Shown: positions 1 through 6,846, counted from the first letter of the stretch. The stretch is DNA of 8,253 bases from DAOVQB01 sp023128935 (GCA_030628905.1 DAOVQB010000205.1:1-8253), one strand, 5' to 3'. Notes: generated from the sequence alone by a model not told the origin. Made by a program: numbers and translations.

Positions 1-842
1 TGATCAGCGATTTGGTCTACCCAATCACCCCCAGGATTTGCAAACAGGTCGCAACAGATGAGCGTCGGAGTGACATCGGGGGACAATGTAGAGCACATGG
101 CTTTGCCCTCAAAACTGAAGGCCACAATGACTCCCTGAAATGTGACAGGTTCCGGAAATCCATAGGCGATGGCGTTAATACCGCTATTGCCGACGAAGGT
201 ACAGTTGCGAACAACGGGCGTCCCGTGCAAGCTCGCCCCCCCTCCGTGTTCTGCTGTAGTATTGTCAATGATCGTGCAATTCGTGAGCGTCAGAGACCCG
301 TATGCGGAAATCCCCCCGCCAGAAAGGTCTGCCGAATTGCTGTCGATGGTGCAGCCGTCTATGTGTGGTGCAGATTCACTGTCTTCTATGCGGATACCAC
401 CACCGATAAACGCCGCGCAGTTCCGCACAACACAATTGACAATTGAAGGCGAACTAGCGCTGCATAATATGCCGCCCCCGACTTCCTCATACCCCGCATA
501 TCCGTAGGCAATCGTCACGCCCTCGAGAATTGAGTCATGCCCCTCACCTGAGTGGAAAATGAAACCTCGCGCGCTGTAGGCGCAGCCAATGAGGCAAGAA
601 TCTGGGTCTCCCGCTTGTGATCTAATGGAAATCGCCTTGCCGAGATAGTCGATGTCCCGGTTGCCCTCTCCCGTGAACATGCCATTGGCTAGCTCGATAA
701 TGTCCCCGTCTAGAACGGAGTCAATCGCCGCCTGAATCGTGGGGAAGTCCCCGGTTCCGTCGGGGCTCACAACGTAGGTGGTCCCGGTCGCAGACCCGGT
801 AGTTATCAGTAGCAGGCCAATAGTCAGCAAGAAATACCGCAT
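1..842 (-). CDS. Secreted right-handed parallel beta-helix protein, N-terminal part (runs off left edge)
   Basis: The frame is open from the ATG at 842 to the window edge (280 codons, no stop). Residues 1-20 form a signal peptide (MRYFLLTIGLLLITTGSATG). They are followed by a pectate-lyase/PMP-like opening, YVVSPDGTGDFPTIQAAID (about 23-41), typical of beta-helix proteins in FCB-type bacteria. Residues about 120-220 hold repeating rungs of roughly 25 residues marked by GGGI/GGGA and by NC.. or GC.. turns (GGGILCS, GGGIRIE, GGGISAY, GGGASLH). CCDLFANPGGDW near 263-274 is a motif I associate with this family, usually followed by the last helix turns and a sorting domain, which would lie outside the window. 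The start is supported by a GAGGAGG Shine-Dalgarno at 848-854, 5 nt upstream. It is probably exported and surface-associated. No catalytic residues can be assigned and no substrate is inferred. It lies on the same strand as the 850-residue gene, about 320 nt downstream of that gene's stop. Confidence 0.87.
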   Translation of the reverse strand, partial: MRYFLLTIGLLLITTGSATGTTYVVSPDGTGDFPTIQAAIDSVLDGDIIELANGMFTGEGNRDIDYLGKAISIRSQAGDPDSCLIGCAYSARGFIFHSGEGHDSILEGVTIAYGYAGYEEVGGGILCSASSPSIVNCVVRNCAAFIGGGIRIEDSESAPHIDGCTIDSNSADLSGGGISAYGSLTLTNCTIIDNTTAEHGGGASLHGTPVVRNCTFVGNSGINAIAYGFPEPVTFQGVIVAFSFEGKAMCSTLSPDVTPTLICCDLFANPGGDWVDQIAD

Positions 843-1162
843 TGCAGCCTCCTCATAAGTTGCAGGGCATCACGTTCGGGGCGTCTTGGGTGCGGGAATC
901 GGGTCCCTTGACAGGATAGCACACGGAGCACAGCAGCCGCGACTGGTGGCTGGCGCTTCCGCCCCCGGCCTCGCGCCTGCCGGATCGTCCAGAATCCGAG
1001 GGTACCTCTACCCCTCGGGGGGGGCGAGATCATCGCTCTGAGGGCTTCTGAGAAGTCGGGGATTCTCGAGAACTGGACAGGGGGAGCCTTCCGACGACAA
1101 TGGGGCACTTTCAGATGCCCGATAGACGGCTGCCAGCAGCGGGTTGCTTCTTTGGCACACCT
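843..1162. other. Intergenic region between two minus-strand exported-protein genes
   Basis: This 320-nt gap contains the ribosome binding site of the beta-helix gene and no convincing gene. A GC-rich inverted repeat (CCGAGGG ... CCCTCGG, about 997-1018) could form a hairpin, but no T-run follows on either strand. An extended -10-like TGCTATCCT on the minus strand (hexamer at 913-918) lies about 70 nt upstream of the start but has no recognisable -35. ORFs here are short, lack family features and look like chance openings. The gap suggests the two genes are transcribed separately, but no promoter or terminator is firm. Confidence 0.4.
848..854 (-). promoter_or_regulatory. Ribosome binding site of the beta-helix gene
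   Basis: GAGGAGG on the minus strand, 5 nt before the ATG at 842-840. It fixes the start, because a second ATG 14 nt upstream (856-854) is out of frame. Confidence 0.8.
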
Positions 1163-3715
1163 CTATCTCGTGAGCGTCACCGTCGTCGTCCGAATCCCAT
1201 CGGGCATGTCCAATCGCACGAAATATGTTCCCGAGCCAAGTATTCTTCCACCAGCATCGCGCCCGTTCCACGTGATTGCATGGCTCCCCGTTGCCTGAAC
1301 TCCGCTATGAAGCTGGCAGACGGCCCGTCCAAGTATGTCATGCACAGTCACACGGACAGAGCTCGGGTGGCTGAGGCAGTAGGCCAGGATGGTCTGCCTG
1401 CCGAACGGATTGGGCCGGGCTGACTCCAACAGAATAGATGAGGCAATTCGGACCTCGCCCGGCAAAGGAACCGCTGAGATTGGAACCTGGCCGTCCCACC
1501 GCGCCACATGGTGAGATGGCCGGCTCCCAGCTATCGCGAATGAACCGCCCGCAAAGAGGCTCCCGTCATGCGAGCACATCGTCAGGACGAAATCGTCCGT
1601 CCCTGAACCCATGGAATGCCAGGCCAGTCCATTCCACCGAGCGATATAACTGGCAGGGGCGCCCCCGGCCGCCGTGAAGGTCCCTCCGGCGAAGAGCCCT
1701 CCATCATGGCTGGCAAGAGACACAACCCATCCATTCAGCCCGGCGCCCACCGGTTGCCATGTGCTGCCATCCCATTGGGCAATGCAGCTGACAGGGGACC
1801 CGCCGGCGGCCGTGAAGCGACCCCCGGCCACGAGGTAGCCATCGTGCACCACAAGAGCCTCGGCCTTCTCGTCGAAGCCGCCTCCCAGGGGAGCCCACGT
1901 GACGCCATCCCAGCTTGCGATGTAGTCGGCTGGCATTCCATCCGCTTCGGTGAACCATCCCACCGCGATCAGTTTCCCGTCATGCGTCACCAGGGCTCTC
2001 ACCTCATCGTTCATTCCCAACCCCAGGGGCGTCCACGACATCCCGTCCCACTCGGCGATGCGGCTGGCCGGTTCGCCCCCTGCCTCTGTGAACTCCCCTC
2101 CAGCAACCAGTTTCTCGTCGTAAACCGTCAGGGCCCTGACATCGAAGTTCACACCCTCGCCCAGGGAGGCCCATGATGTTCCGTTCCATTGCGTGATGTA
2201 CTCGGCAGGTGAGGTGAACCATCCCCCGGCAATAAGCGAATTGCTGTAGGTCACAAGGGCTCGTACCCCTCCCTCAAGGCCTGAGCCCATGGGGTCCCAT
2301 CGAGCACCATTCCAGTAGGCGACATTCGCCGCCGGGAGGATGCCCGCCTGAGTAAACGCTCCTCCCACAACAAGGCCTGCGTCGTACTCCACCATGCTCA
2401 TAGCGGCTCCATTGAGGCCAAGGTCGGTGGGGAAAGCGCCCCAGGAGGAGCCATCCCAGCGGGCAAGGCGATTGGCTAGGACCTCGCCAGCGGCGTCGAA
2501 GATCCCCGCCACGACCACGTCTTCTTCATGCACGATCATCCCCGTTGCCCAGCTGCTCAGCCCTGATCCGAGCGGACTCCAGGCCGCTCCGTCCCAGGAG
2601 GCAGCGTAGTTGGCAGGAGCGGACCCTGCCTCGGTGAAGCCGCCAGCAACATATAGCTGGTTATCGAGGATGGCTAGATTGCCCACCCAGGAGTCCATGC
2701 CGTCCCCTAACGCGGCCCACGAAGTTCCATCCCAGCGTGCTATGTTGTCGCCGGGGCTCCCGCCGGCGTGCGTGAAACCGCCCCCTGCTATGAGGTTGCC
2801 GTCGTACTCAATAAGGCACTTGACGGAGGTAGTCTGGTACTCCCTGTACATCCCTGAGCCGAGAGCGTGCCACTGGATTCCGTCCCATCGGGCGATGTGG
2901 TTCACGGTGATGTCCCCAGCCATGGCAAACAGGCCTCCTACAATGAGATCATCACCGTACGATCTCAAGGCATTGACGCGAGGGAAGGTGCCAGGGTGCT
3001 GAAGACTAGGACCGAGCACACTCCACGTGATTCCATCCCACCGGGCAATGGAGTGAACTGGCGTTCCTCCTGCATGATCAAACGTGCCGCCGGCTATCAG
3101 GTAGCCCTGATGAGACAGTAGCGCGCACACTTCGGCGTCCAGGCCTGCTCCCAGGGGACCCCATGAACTACCGTCCCAACGGGCTATGTTACGGGCCATG
3201 TTGGCGCCATATAACAAGAACAAACCACCGGCGATAAGATCCCCATCGTGAACGGCCAAGGCGGACACCCTGGATCCCCCAAGCCCATCACCCAGTGGGT
3301 TCCAGACATGACCATCCCAGCGTGCTATGTTGTTGGCCTGCACCCCACCTATCTCTGCAAAATCCCCCGCCGCAATCAGATCTCCCTGGTAGATCACCAG
3401 AGTGCGGATGTCTCCATTCCAAGGCGGCGTGAATCCGGTCCACCAATCCTCGTCGCCATCCATGCGGTGGTCTTCTGGGTGGGCGATCACCCAAGGTTCC
3501 CCAGTTGGTGGTCCAAGTCGAGCCTCTCCGCCACGCAAACCTATCGCTCCCTCGAGTCCCAGCCGAGCCAAGGCAGCAGAATCGACCCGACCCGCCCGGC
3601 TGAATGGCTCATGATCGGACCCGCTTGCTCGGTCCTGGGCTACTGGAGACGATTGTGTGGCCGATGCAGCCAAGAGACAAAGCAGCCCGGCGAAGCAATA
3701 GCATCCCGTTCTCAT
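1163..3715 (-). CDS. Secreted 14-repeat propeller-like protein with FlgD-like C-terminal domain
   Basis: 850 residues. The signal peptide is about 1-22 (hydrophobic AGLLCLLAASA). A linker of about 70 residues follows, then fourteen tandem units of roughly 46 residues (about 91-742). The consensus is V.AL...DG.LIAGG.FT.AGG.PA..IARWDG..W.PLG.GL. Unit length and the hydrophobic/GG/RWDG pattern fit one four-stranded beta-propeller blade each (Kelch or galactose-oxidase-like), so two seven-bladed propellers are plausible (inference). Some units are degenerate: blade 8 is short (WFTSPAEYITQWNG) and blades 3 and 4 carry inserts. The last ~90 residues contain RPNPFGRQTILAY, HDILGRAV and ITWNGRDAGG, matching FlgD-like Ig / type IX-style sorting domains. 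The start has GGGAGGT 5 nt upstream. The likely location is the cell surface or outside; ligand or enzymatic activity is unknown. It is transcribed divergently from the 42-codon and FG-GAP genes. The stop is TAG and no terminator is evident. Confidence 0.92.
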   Translation of the reverse strand: MRTGCYCFAGLLCLLAASATQSSPVAQDRASGSDHEPFSRAGRVDSAALARLGLEGAIGLRGGEARLGPPTGEPWVIAHPEDHRMDGDEDWWTGFTPPWNGDIRTLVIYQGDLIAAGDFAEIGGVQANNIARWDGHVWNPLGDGLGGSRVSALAVHDGDLIAGGLFLLYGANMARNIARWDGSSWGPLGAGLDAEVCALLSHQGYLIAGGTFDHAGGTPVHSIARWDGITWSVLGPSLQHPGTFPRVNALRSYGDDLIVGGLFAMAGDITVNHIARWDGIQWHALGSGMYREYQTTSVKCLIEYDGNLIAGGGFTHAGGSPGDNIARWDGTSWAALGDGMDSWVGNLAILDNQLYVAGGFTEAGSAPANYAASWDGAAWSPLGSGLSSWATGMIVHEEDVVVAGIFDAAGEVLANRLARWDGSSWGAFPTDLGLNGAAMSMVEYDAGLVVGGAFTQAGILPAANVAYWNGARWDPMGSGLEGGVRALVTYSNSLIAGGWFTSPAEYITQWNGTSWASLGEGVNFDVRALTVYDEKLVAGGEFTEAGGEPASRIAEWDGMSWTPLGLGMNDEVRALVTHDGKLIAVGWFTEADGMPADYIASWDGVTWAPLGGGFDEKAEALVVHDGYLVAGGRFTAAGGSPVSCIAQWDGSTWQPVGAGLNGWVVSLASHDGGLFAGGTFTAAGGAPASYIARWNGLAWHSMGSGTDDFVLTMCSHDGSLFAGGSFAIAGSRPSHHVARWDGQVPISAVPLPGEVRIASSILLESARPNPFGRQTILAYCLSHPSSVRVTVHDILGRAVCQLHSGVQATGSHAITWNGRDAGGRILGSGTYFVRLDMPDGIRTTTVTLTR

Positions 3716-3720
3716 ATTCG

Positions 3721-3727
3721 ACCTCCC
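3721..3727 (-). promoter_or_regulatory. Ribosome binding site of the 850-residue propeller-like protein
   Basis: GGGAGGT on the minus strand, 5 nt before the ATG at 3715-3713. It supports this start directly ahead of the signal peptide. Confidence 0.75.
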
Positions 3728-3946
3728 GGTTTGGCCGCACCCTCTTAGCGCAGTATCCCATCCTGGAGTTACTGATCGGCTCCTGGCGGCAGGATCTTGG
3801 TAGCCGCCCGAGGATCCCGCTAGATGCCTGGAAGCAGATCAGGCTTGGCCTGGGTACCCGGAAGTGAGATGCACAATGGTTTGTATCCTCCCTCTCTCGC
3901 TACCATCCAGAAATCGGCCCCCGCGCCCGCCGACACGCCCGAGTGG
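3728..3946. other. Upstream region of the propeller-like gene, no gene seen
   Basis: This is the leader side of the minus-strand propeller-like gene, up to the edge of repeat copy A. I see no convincing -35/-10 pair on the minus strand (GATACT-like hexamers lack a -35) and no family-like ORF. Its promoter may lie here or within the repeat. Confidence 0.35.
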
Positions 3947-4246
3947 TGCCGGTGGAGGAGAACCGCGCATGGTTGGTGAAGAAAACCGCACACGCGATGT
4001 TGTCGATTCTGATATAGGCGGCGAGACCACCGATCCCAAACTTGCTGGCGCAGCTTTCATTTGTCCTTCCCACCGACAAGCATCCATCCTCCCTCAAGAA
4101 GCTCTAAAGGCCAAAAATGCCATTTCTACGGAGCTCGGTGTGCTCTATCGGGCAAAAAGGGCATTCCCAGGGCGAGAATCGGGGGATAGAAATACACGGC
4201 CTGAAACGGCACTTATACTGCCCCTTCAGGCCGTAGTCTACCGACG
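3947..4246. repeat. ~300-bp diverged direct repeat, copy A
   Basis: Aligns in the same orientation with 6546-6846. By eye the first ~260 positions are about 80-85% identical; the last ~40 are weaker. Shared blocks include GATGTTGTCGATTCTGA, GATCCCAAACTTGC, AGCTCGGTGTGCTCTATCGG and AATCGGGGGATAGAAA. No known insertion sequence or RNA family is recognised. On the minus strand, a frame starting near 4083 or 4087 behind GGGAGG aligns with a frame in copy B, and most base differences in the first ~110 nt are silent there. Copy A is one base shorter than B near 4060-4064, which breaks that frame. This suggests a decayed small gene carried by the repeat (inference). The copy occupies the divergent intergenic region ahead of the 4373-4401 promoter. 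Confidence 0.8.
4197..4233. other. Strong inverted repeat (hairpin) in repeat copy A
   Basis: CGGCCTGAA (4197-4205) pairs perfectly with TTCAGGCCG (4225-4233). Inside it GGCA (4208-4211) pairs with TGCC (4219-4222) around a 7-nt loop, CTTATAC, leaving a 2x2 internal mismatch. Copy B keeps a shorter form, GCCTGAA/TTCAGGC (6799-6805 and 6825-6831). No T-run follows, so it does not look like an intrinsic terminator. It could be a structured element end or a protein-binding site. Confidence 0.6.
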
Positions 4247-4372
4247 GATCTTCCGCGTCGCGATCCTCATGCAAGGCACGCCGCCAAAGCTGGGGAATCT
4301 CGTGAGGTGGGCGATCAAGGGATAGCCGGGTTTCTCGATAACAGCCGTCTCTTGCGCGTCGCGTCAGGAGCA

Positions 4373-4401
4373 TTGACACCCCGTACTCAGTTGGCTAGTA
4401 T
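4373..4401 (+). promoter_or_regulatory. Sigma-70-type promoter for the 42-codon ORF and FG-GAP gene
   Basis: The -35 TTGACA (4373-4378) is a perfect consensus match. After a 17-nt spacer comes the -10 TAGTAT (4396-4401, 5 of 6 consensus). The predicted start near 4408 gives a leader of about 50 nt to the ATG at 4460. It lies just downstream of repeat copy A, on the correct strand, before two closely spaced ORFs that probably share the transcript. Confidence 0.7.
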
Positions 4402-4459
4402 ATCTATGGTGGAGTTGTTCCGTTCTCGCACATGCGCACCGTGACCGTGAGGAATCGCC

Positions 4460-4588
4460 ATGCGGGTCTGCCAGAGGCGCGGAATCGTCGGTGCCGTCAC
4501 CCTGCTGCTCTGCATCCTGCCCGCGCCCGACGCCTTTGAGTGGGAACACCCCACGAGACCCATCGGACTGCACGCTCGCGTGCTCTGA
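4460..4588 (+). CDS. 42-residue ORF with signal peptide; possible truncated paralogue or leader
   Basis: ATG at 4460 with GAGGA at 4449-4453, 6 nt upstream; stop TGA at 4586-4588. The peptide is positively charged (MRVCQRRG), then hydrophobic (IVGAVTLLLCILPAP), then FEWEHPTRPIGLHARVL. This resembles an export signal followed by a very short mature part. The next gene starts 14 nt after the stop and also begins with a signal peptide followed by HQWEH. The shared signal-plus-WEH arrangement suggests the 5' remnant of a duplicated paralogue with an early stop. A genuine small exported peptide or a leader ORF are alternatives. The consensus promoter and good ribosome binding site argue that it is translated. 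Confidence 0.5.
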   Translation: MRVCQRRGIVGAVTLLLCILPAPDAFEWEHPTRPIGLHARVL

Positions 4589-4591
4589 CCT

Positions 4592-4597
4592 AGGAGG
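4592..4597 (+). promoter_or_regulatory. Ribosome binding site of the FG-GAP gene
   Basis: AGGAGG, 5 nt before the ATG at 4603 and 3 nt after the stop of the 42-codon ORF. This is consistent with co-transcription and independent initiation. Confidence 0.8.
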
Positions 4598-4602
4598 CTA
4601 CT

Positions 4603-6222
4603 ATGCGATCCTACCCTGGAGTTTCCGTCCGCTCGGTCTTGCTCACCCTCTGTCTTTTCCCCACGCTGGCACTGGCTCACCAGTGGGAGCACCATATCAT
4701 TTCGGACGAACAACTCCACAGGCGCGCGATGGCGATTGGAGATCTCGAACGCGACGGATACAACAAGCTCTATACTCGGGGTTCGGATTTGACCACGTTA
4801 GTCAGCTTCGCCTGGGACGGCACAACCTATGTGCCTACTGTCATCTTCGATGTCGGAGATCAGTGGATCAATGCAATGGTCTTTGCTGACGCGGATGGTG
4901 ATCGAGAGGAGGAGCTCTACATTCTCACCGGTTACCAACCTGCTGAGCTGTGGCAGCTGTGCTATATGGACGACACCTACCAATGCTCCTGCCTTGGTGT
5001 GCTCGAGGATCTTGGTGTCCACCAGCTCATCGCCGGGGATACCTTCGGGGACTCTCTCGATGACCTCTACGTGCTCTACGGACGGCGAATCGCAAGCTTC
5101 TCATTGTCCGATGAGGGCTGGAGCCGTTTTGACATCCAACTCGCCAGCGAAACCTGCAATCGTCATATAGCCCTTGGCGATGTTGACGGGGACGGTTGGC
5201 AGGAATTCTACACGGCCTACGCCCCACAGCCCGACTACTGGGCGGTCTACAAGACCTACTGGGACGGCTCCGCCTGGCAGCAAGAAGAGGCCTTTGATAT
5301 GTTTGATATATTTGGAGCTCACGCCGATCGAAACGACTGGTTTAACACCCACGATGCCGTAGTCGCTGATCTCGATGACGACACTCGTCCCGAACTATAC
5401 TTCGTCGAGGAGGGGTGGCACTTCGAATGGGATCGCGACTACATGTCGACGGAGTATAACATCCATATGGCCCGCTTCACCGAAGGAGTTTGGGAGCTTC
5501 ACCCGTATCTATGGTTGATCGGCTGGGAAACCGAGTGGTGGCCTGAAGGCAGGGAATGCAGGACCGTGCAGGACACGGCAGCCGGAAGAAGTGAACAGGG
5601 AGCCGGGTACAAATGGCTCTATGTCGCTCGGTATGATGGCAAGGATAACATCTTTGGGCATTGCTGGGAAGAGCACCAGTGCATGTATGACTGGTGGTTT
5701 GCAGGCAGCATCAGGCGCTTCCATTTCGACTCCACATTCACGCAGGAGGTCGTTCACGATTTCGGTGAAGTTGATAATGAGTACATGCAGATTGTTCAAT
5801 TGAAGTCCGGCGTTCTTAATCACGAGCGTGAGAGTGTGATCGTCTGCTACCAGAAGGCGGACTCCCTCATACTGTGGGAAGAGCTCTCCGACTCAGACTT
5901 TCCTTGGCAGAGCATCCACGATTCCCCGAAGGCCATTTCGCCAGTGACGGATCTGGTGCGCATCTCGCCAAACCCCGTGCGTGCCGACGCCGAGATACGC
6001 TTCACCGCAGGGAGAGACGGCACTGTAGCGCTCCGCATCTGCGATACTTCCGGCAGGACGGTCCGTCGCCTTCTCCGTGATCATCTTGAGCAAGGCATCC
6101 ACCGTGTGACTTGGGATGGTCGGGATGCCCTCGGGCACGACGTCCCTGCCGGCGCCTACTGGGTGTGGGCGCTGCGGCCAGATGGTTCAGTCACCGGGGA
6201 TCGTCTGCTTCTGCTTCGATAG
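4603..6222 (+). CDS. Secreted FG-GAP/VCBS-like repeat protein with FlgD-like C-terminal domain
   Basis: 539 residues. The signal peptide is 1-25, with probable cleavage after LALA before HQWEH. Five acidic repeat cores are visible: GDLERDGYNKLY (46-57), ADADGDREEELY (95-106), GDTFGDSLDDLY (145-156), GDVDGDGWQEFY (192-203) and ADLDDDTRPELY (255-266). This is the calcium-loop pattern of FG-GAP/VCBS repeats, which form integrin-like beta-propellers; the DxDGDG core is best kept in the fourth. The middle (about 270-440) is rich in Trp and Tyr and has no family I recognise. Residues about 453-539 form a FlgD-like Ig / sorting-type domain (ISPNPVRADAEIRF, CDTSGRTVRRL, VTWDGRDALG, VPAGAYWVW), similar to the tail of the 850-residue protein. 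It is probably exported and surface-bound or released; ligand unknown. The start has AGGAGG 5 nt upstream. It converges on the hypE fragment with 16 nt between stops, and no clear terminator is seen. Confidence 0.92.
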   Translation: MRSYPGVSVRSVLLTLCLFPTLALAHQWEHHIISDEQLHRRAMAIGDLERDGYNKLYTRGSDLTTLVSFAWDGTTYVPTVIFDVGDQWINAMVFADADGDREEELYILTGYQPAELWQLCYMDDTYQCSCLGVLEDLGVHQLIAGDTFGDSLDDLYVLYGRRIASFSLSDEGWSRFDIQLASETCNRHIALGDVDGDGWQEFYTAYAPQPDYWAVYKTYWDGSAWQQEEAFDMFDIFGAHADRNDWFNTHDAVVADLDDDTRPELYFVEEGWHFEWDRDYMSTEYNIHMARFTEGVWELHPYLWLIGWETEWWPEGRECRTVQDTAAGRSEQGAGYKWLYVARYDGKDNIFGHCWEEHQCMYDWWFAGSIRRFHFDSTFTQEVVHDFGEVDNEYMQIVQLKSGVLNHERESVIVCYQKADSLILWEELSDSDFPWQSIHDSPKAISPVTDLVRISPNPVRADAEIRFTAGRDGTVALRICDTSGRTVRRLLRDHLEQGIHRVTWDGRDALGHDVPAGAYWVWALRPDGSVTGDRLLLLR

Positions 6223-6238
6223 CCCCGGGCCCCGTTGG

Positions 6239-6544
6239 CTAGCAAATCCTGGGCAGATCCGTTCCCGAGAGAAAGTCGAGTGGACGCTCCGCCCCGAGCG
6301 CGTTGCGCAGGCGAACCGGTGCGCTGCCCTTCGCGGCCGCCTCCACACTCCCGATCTGCTGCGCCCCCGAGCCGTAGGGCAGGTTCCGAAGCACGGTCAG
6401 CGCTTGCTCCACCTGATCCTCGGGAAGCCAGACGAGTACGCGTCCTTCACAGGGTAGCGCAAGCGCCTCCAGACCGAGCAGCTCACAAATCGCCTGCACC
6501 TTTTCGCGAACGGGGATCGATTCCACTTCGAGGAGAATCCGCTG
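6239..6544 (-). pseudogene. hypE: C-terminal fragment of hydrogenase maturation factor HypE
   Basis: HypE is the PurM/AIR-synthase-like enzyme that dehydrates the carbamoyl group on its own C-terminal cysteine to thiocyanate, supplying cyanide ligands for [NiFe]-hydrogenase. This fragment reads RILLEVESIPVREKV, ICELLGLEAL, EGRVLV, RLRNALGAERPLDFLSG and ends DLPRIC-stop. That matches the C-terminal third of HypE, including the invariant terminal PRIC with its reactive cysteine. Only about 100 of roughly 340 residues remain. The N-terminal ATP-binding part is absent, and homology stops at about 6545, exactly where repeat copy B begins. The frame stays open into the repeat up to an ATG at 6679, so a chimeric ORF of 146 codons exists, but its first ~46 residues are not HypE. 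No other hyp or hydrogenase gene lies in the window. It is non-functional as an enzyme. Confidence 0.88.
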
Positions 6545-6545
6545 T

Positions 6546-6846
6546 TGCCGGTGGAGGAAAACCGCGCATAGTTGGTGAAGAAAAACGCATACGCGATGTT
6601 GTCGATTCTGAAATGGGCGGTGAGACATCAGATCCCAAACTTGCCGGTGCCGCTTGCACGCTATCCTTCCCGCCGACAATCATCCATCCGCCCTCAAAAA
6701 ACTGAAAATGCCAAAAAGGCCCTTTCTACGCAGCTCGGTGTGCTCTATCGGGCAAAGAGGGCATTCTCAGCGCAGGAATCGGGGGATAGAAAAACACAGC
6801 CTGAAGCCGTACCAATACCTCCTGTTCAGGCGGGAGTTTACCGACC
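6546..6846. repeat. ~300-bp diverged direct repeat, copy B
   Basis: Second copy of the 3947-4246 repeat, same orientation. It starts TGCCGGTGGAGGA at the hypE break and ends around GTTTACCGACC, overlapping the 3' end of the DUF5372-like fragment. Its termini show a weak inverted match (CCGGTGGAGGAAAACC against CCGGTCGGTAAACTCC, about 10 of 16 positions), which might be a remnant terminal inverted repeat. A minus-strand frame from the ATG at 6683 (MIVGGKDSVQAAPASLGS...) aligns with copy A mostly through silent differences, and it remains open to 6483, running into the hypE fragment in another frame. No family is recognised for that peptide. Both flanking genes are incomplete on the side facing this copy, as if it marks a deletion or insertion junction. 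Confidence 0.8.
6799..6831. other. Reduced hairpin in repeat copy B
   Basis: GCCTGAA (6799-6805) and TTCAGGC (6825-6831) retain 7 bp of the 9-bp stem seen at 4197-4233. The inner GGCA/TGCC stem has been lost and the loop sequence has diverged. Confidence 0.45.

Noticed and set aside
908..913. TTGACA on the plus strand as a -35 box
   Set aside because: No -10-like hexamer at the right distance and no plus-strand gene downstream.
997..1018. Inverted repeat CCGAGGG/CCCTCGG as an intrinsic terminator for the 850-residue gene
   Set aside because: No T-run on either strand after the stem, and it lies about 145 nt past the stop. Kept only as an intergenic note.
1616..2176. Long plus-strand ORF (186 codons) and several others lying antisense to the 850-residue gene
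   Set aside because: They mirror the in-register, GC-rich repeats of the real gene. They show no start signals or family motifs, and the minus-strand protein is a coherent repeat protein with a signal peptide and sorting domain.
3864..4325. Plus-strand ORF of 153 codons running through repeat copy A
   Set aside because: The aligned copy B changes amino acids at many of the same positions (M/I, N/K, T/I, D/E, I/M) and does not keep the frame. No family match or ribosome binding site.
3947..6846. The two repeat copies as the ends of a composite transposon carrying the FG-GAP gene
   Set aside because: The copies are directly oriented and ~15-20% diverged, no transposase is present, and no target-site duplication is evident. 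Independent insertions or an old duplication are equally likely.
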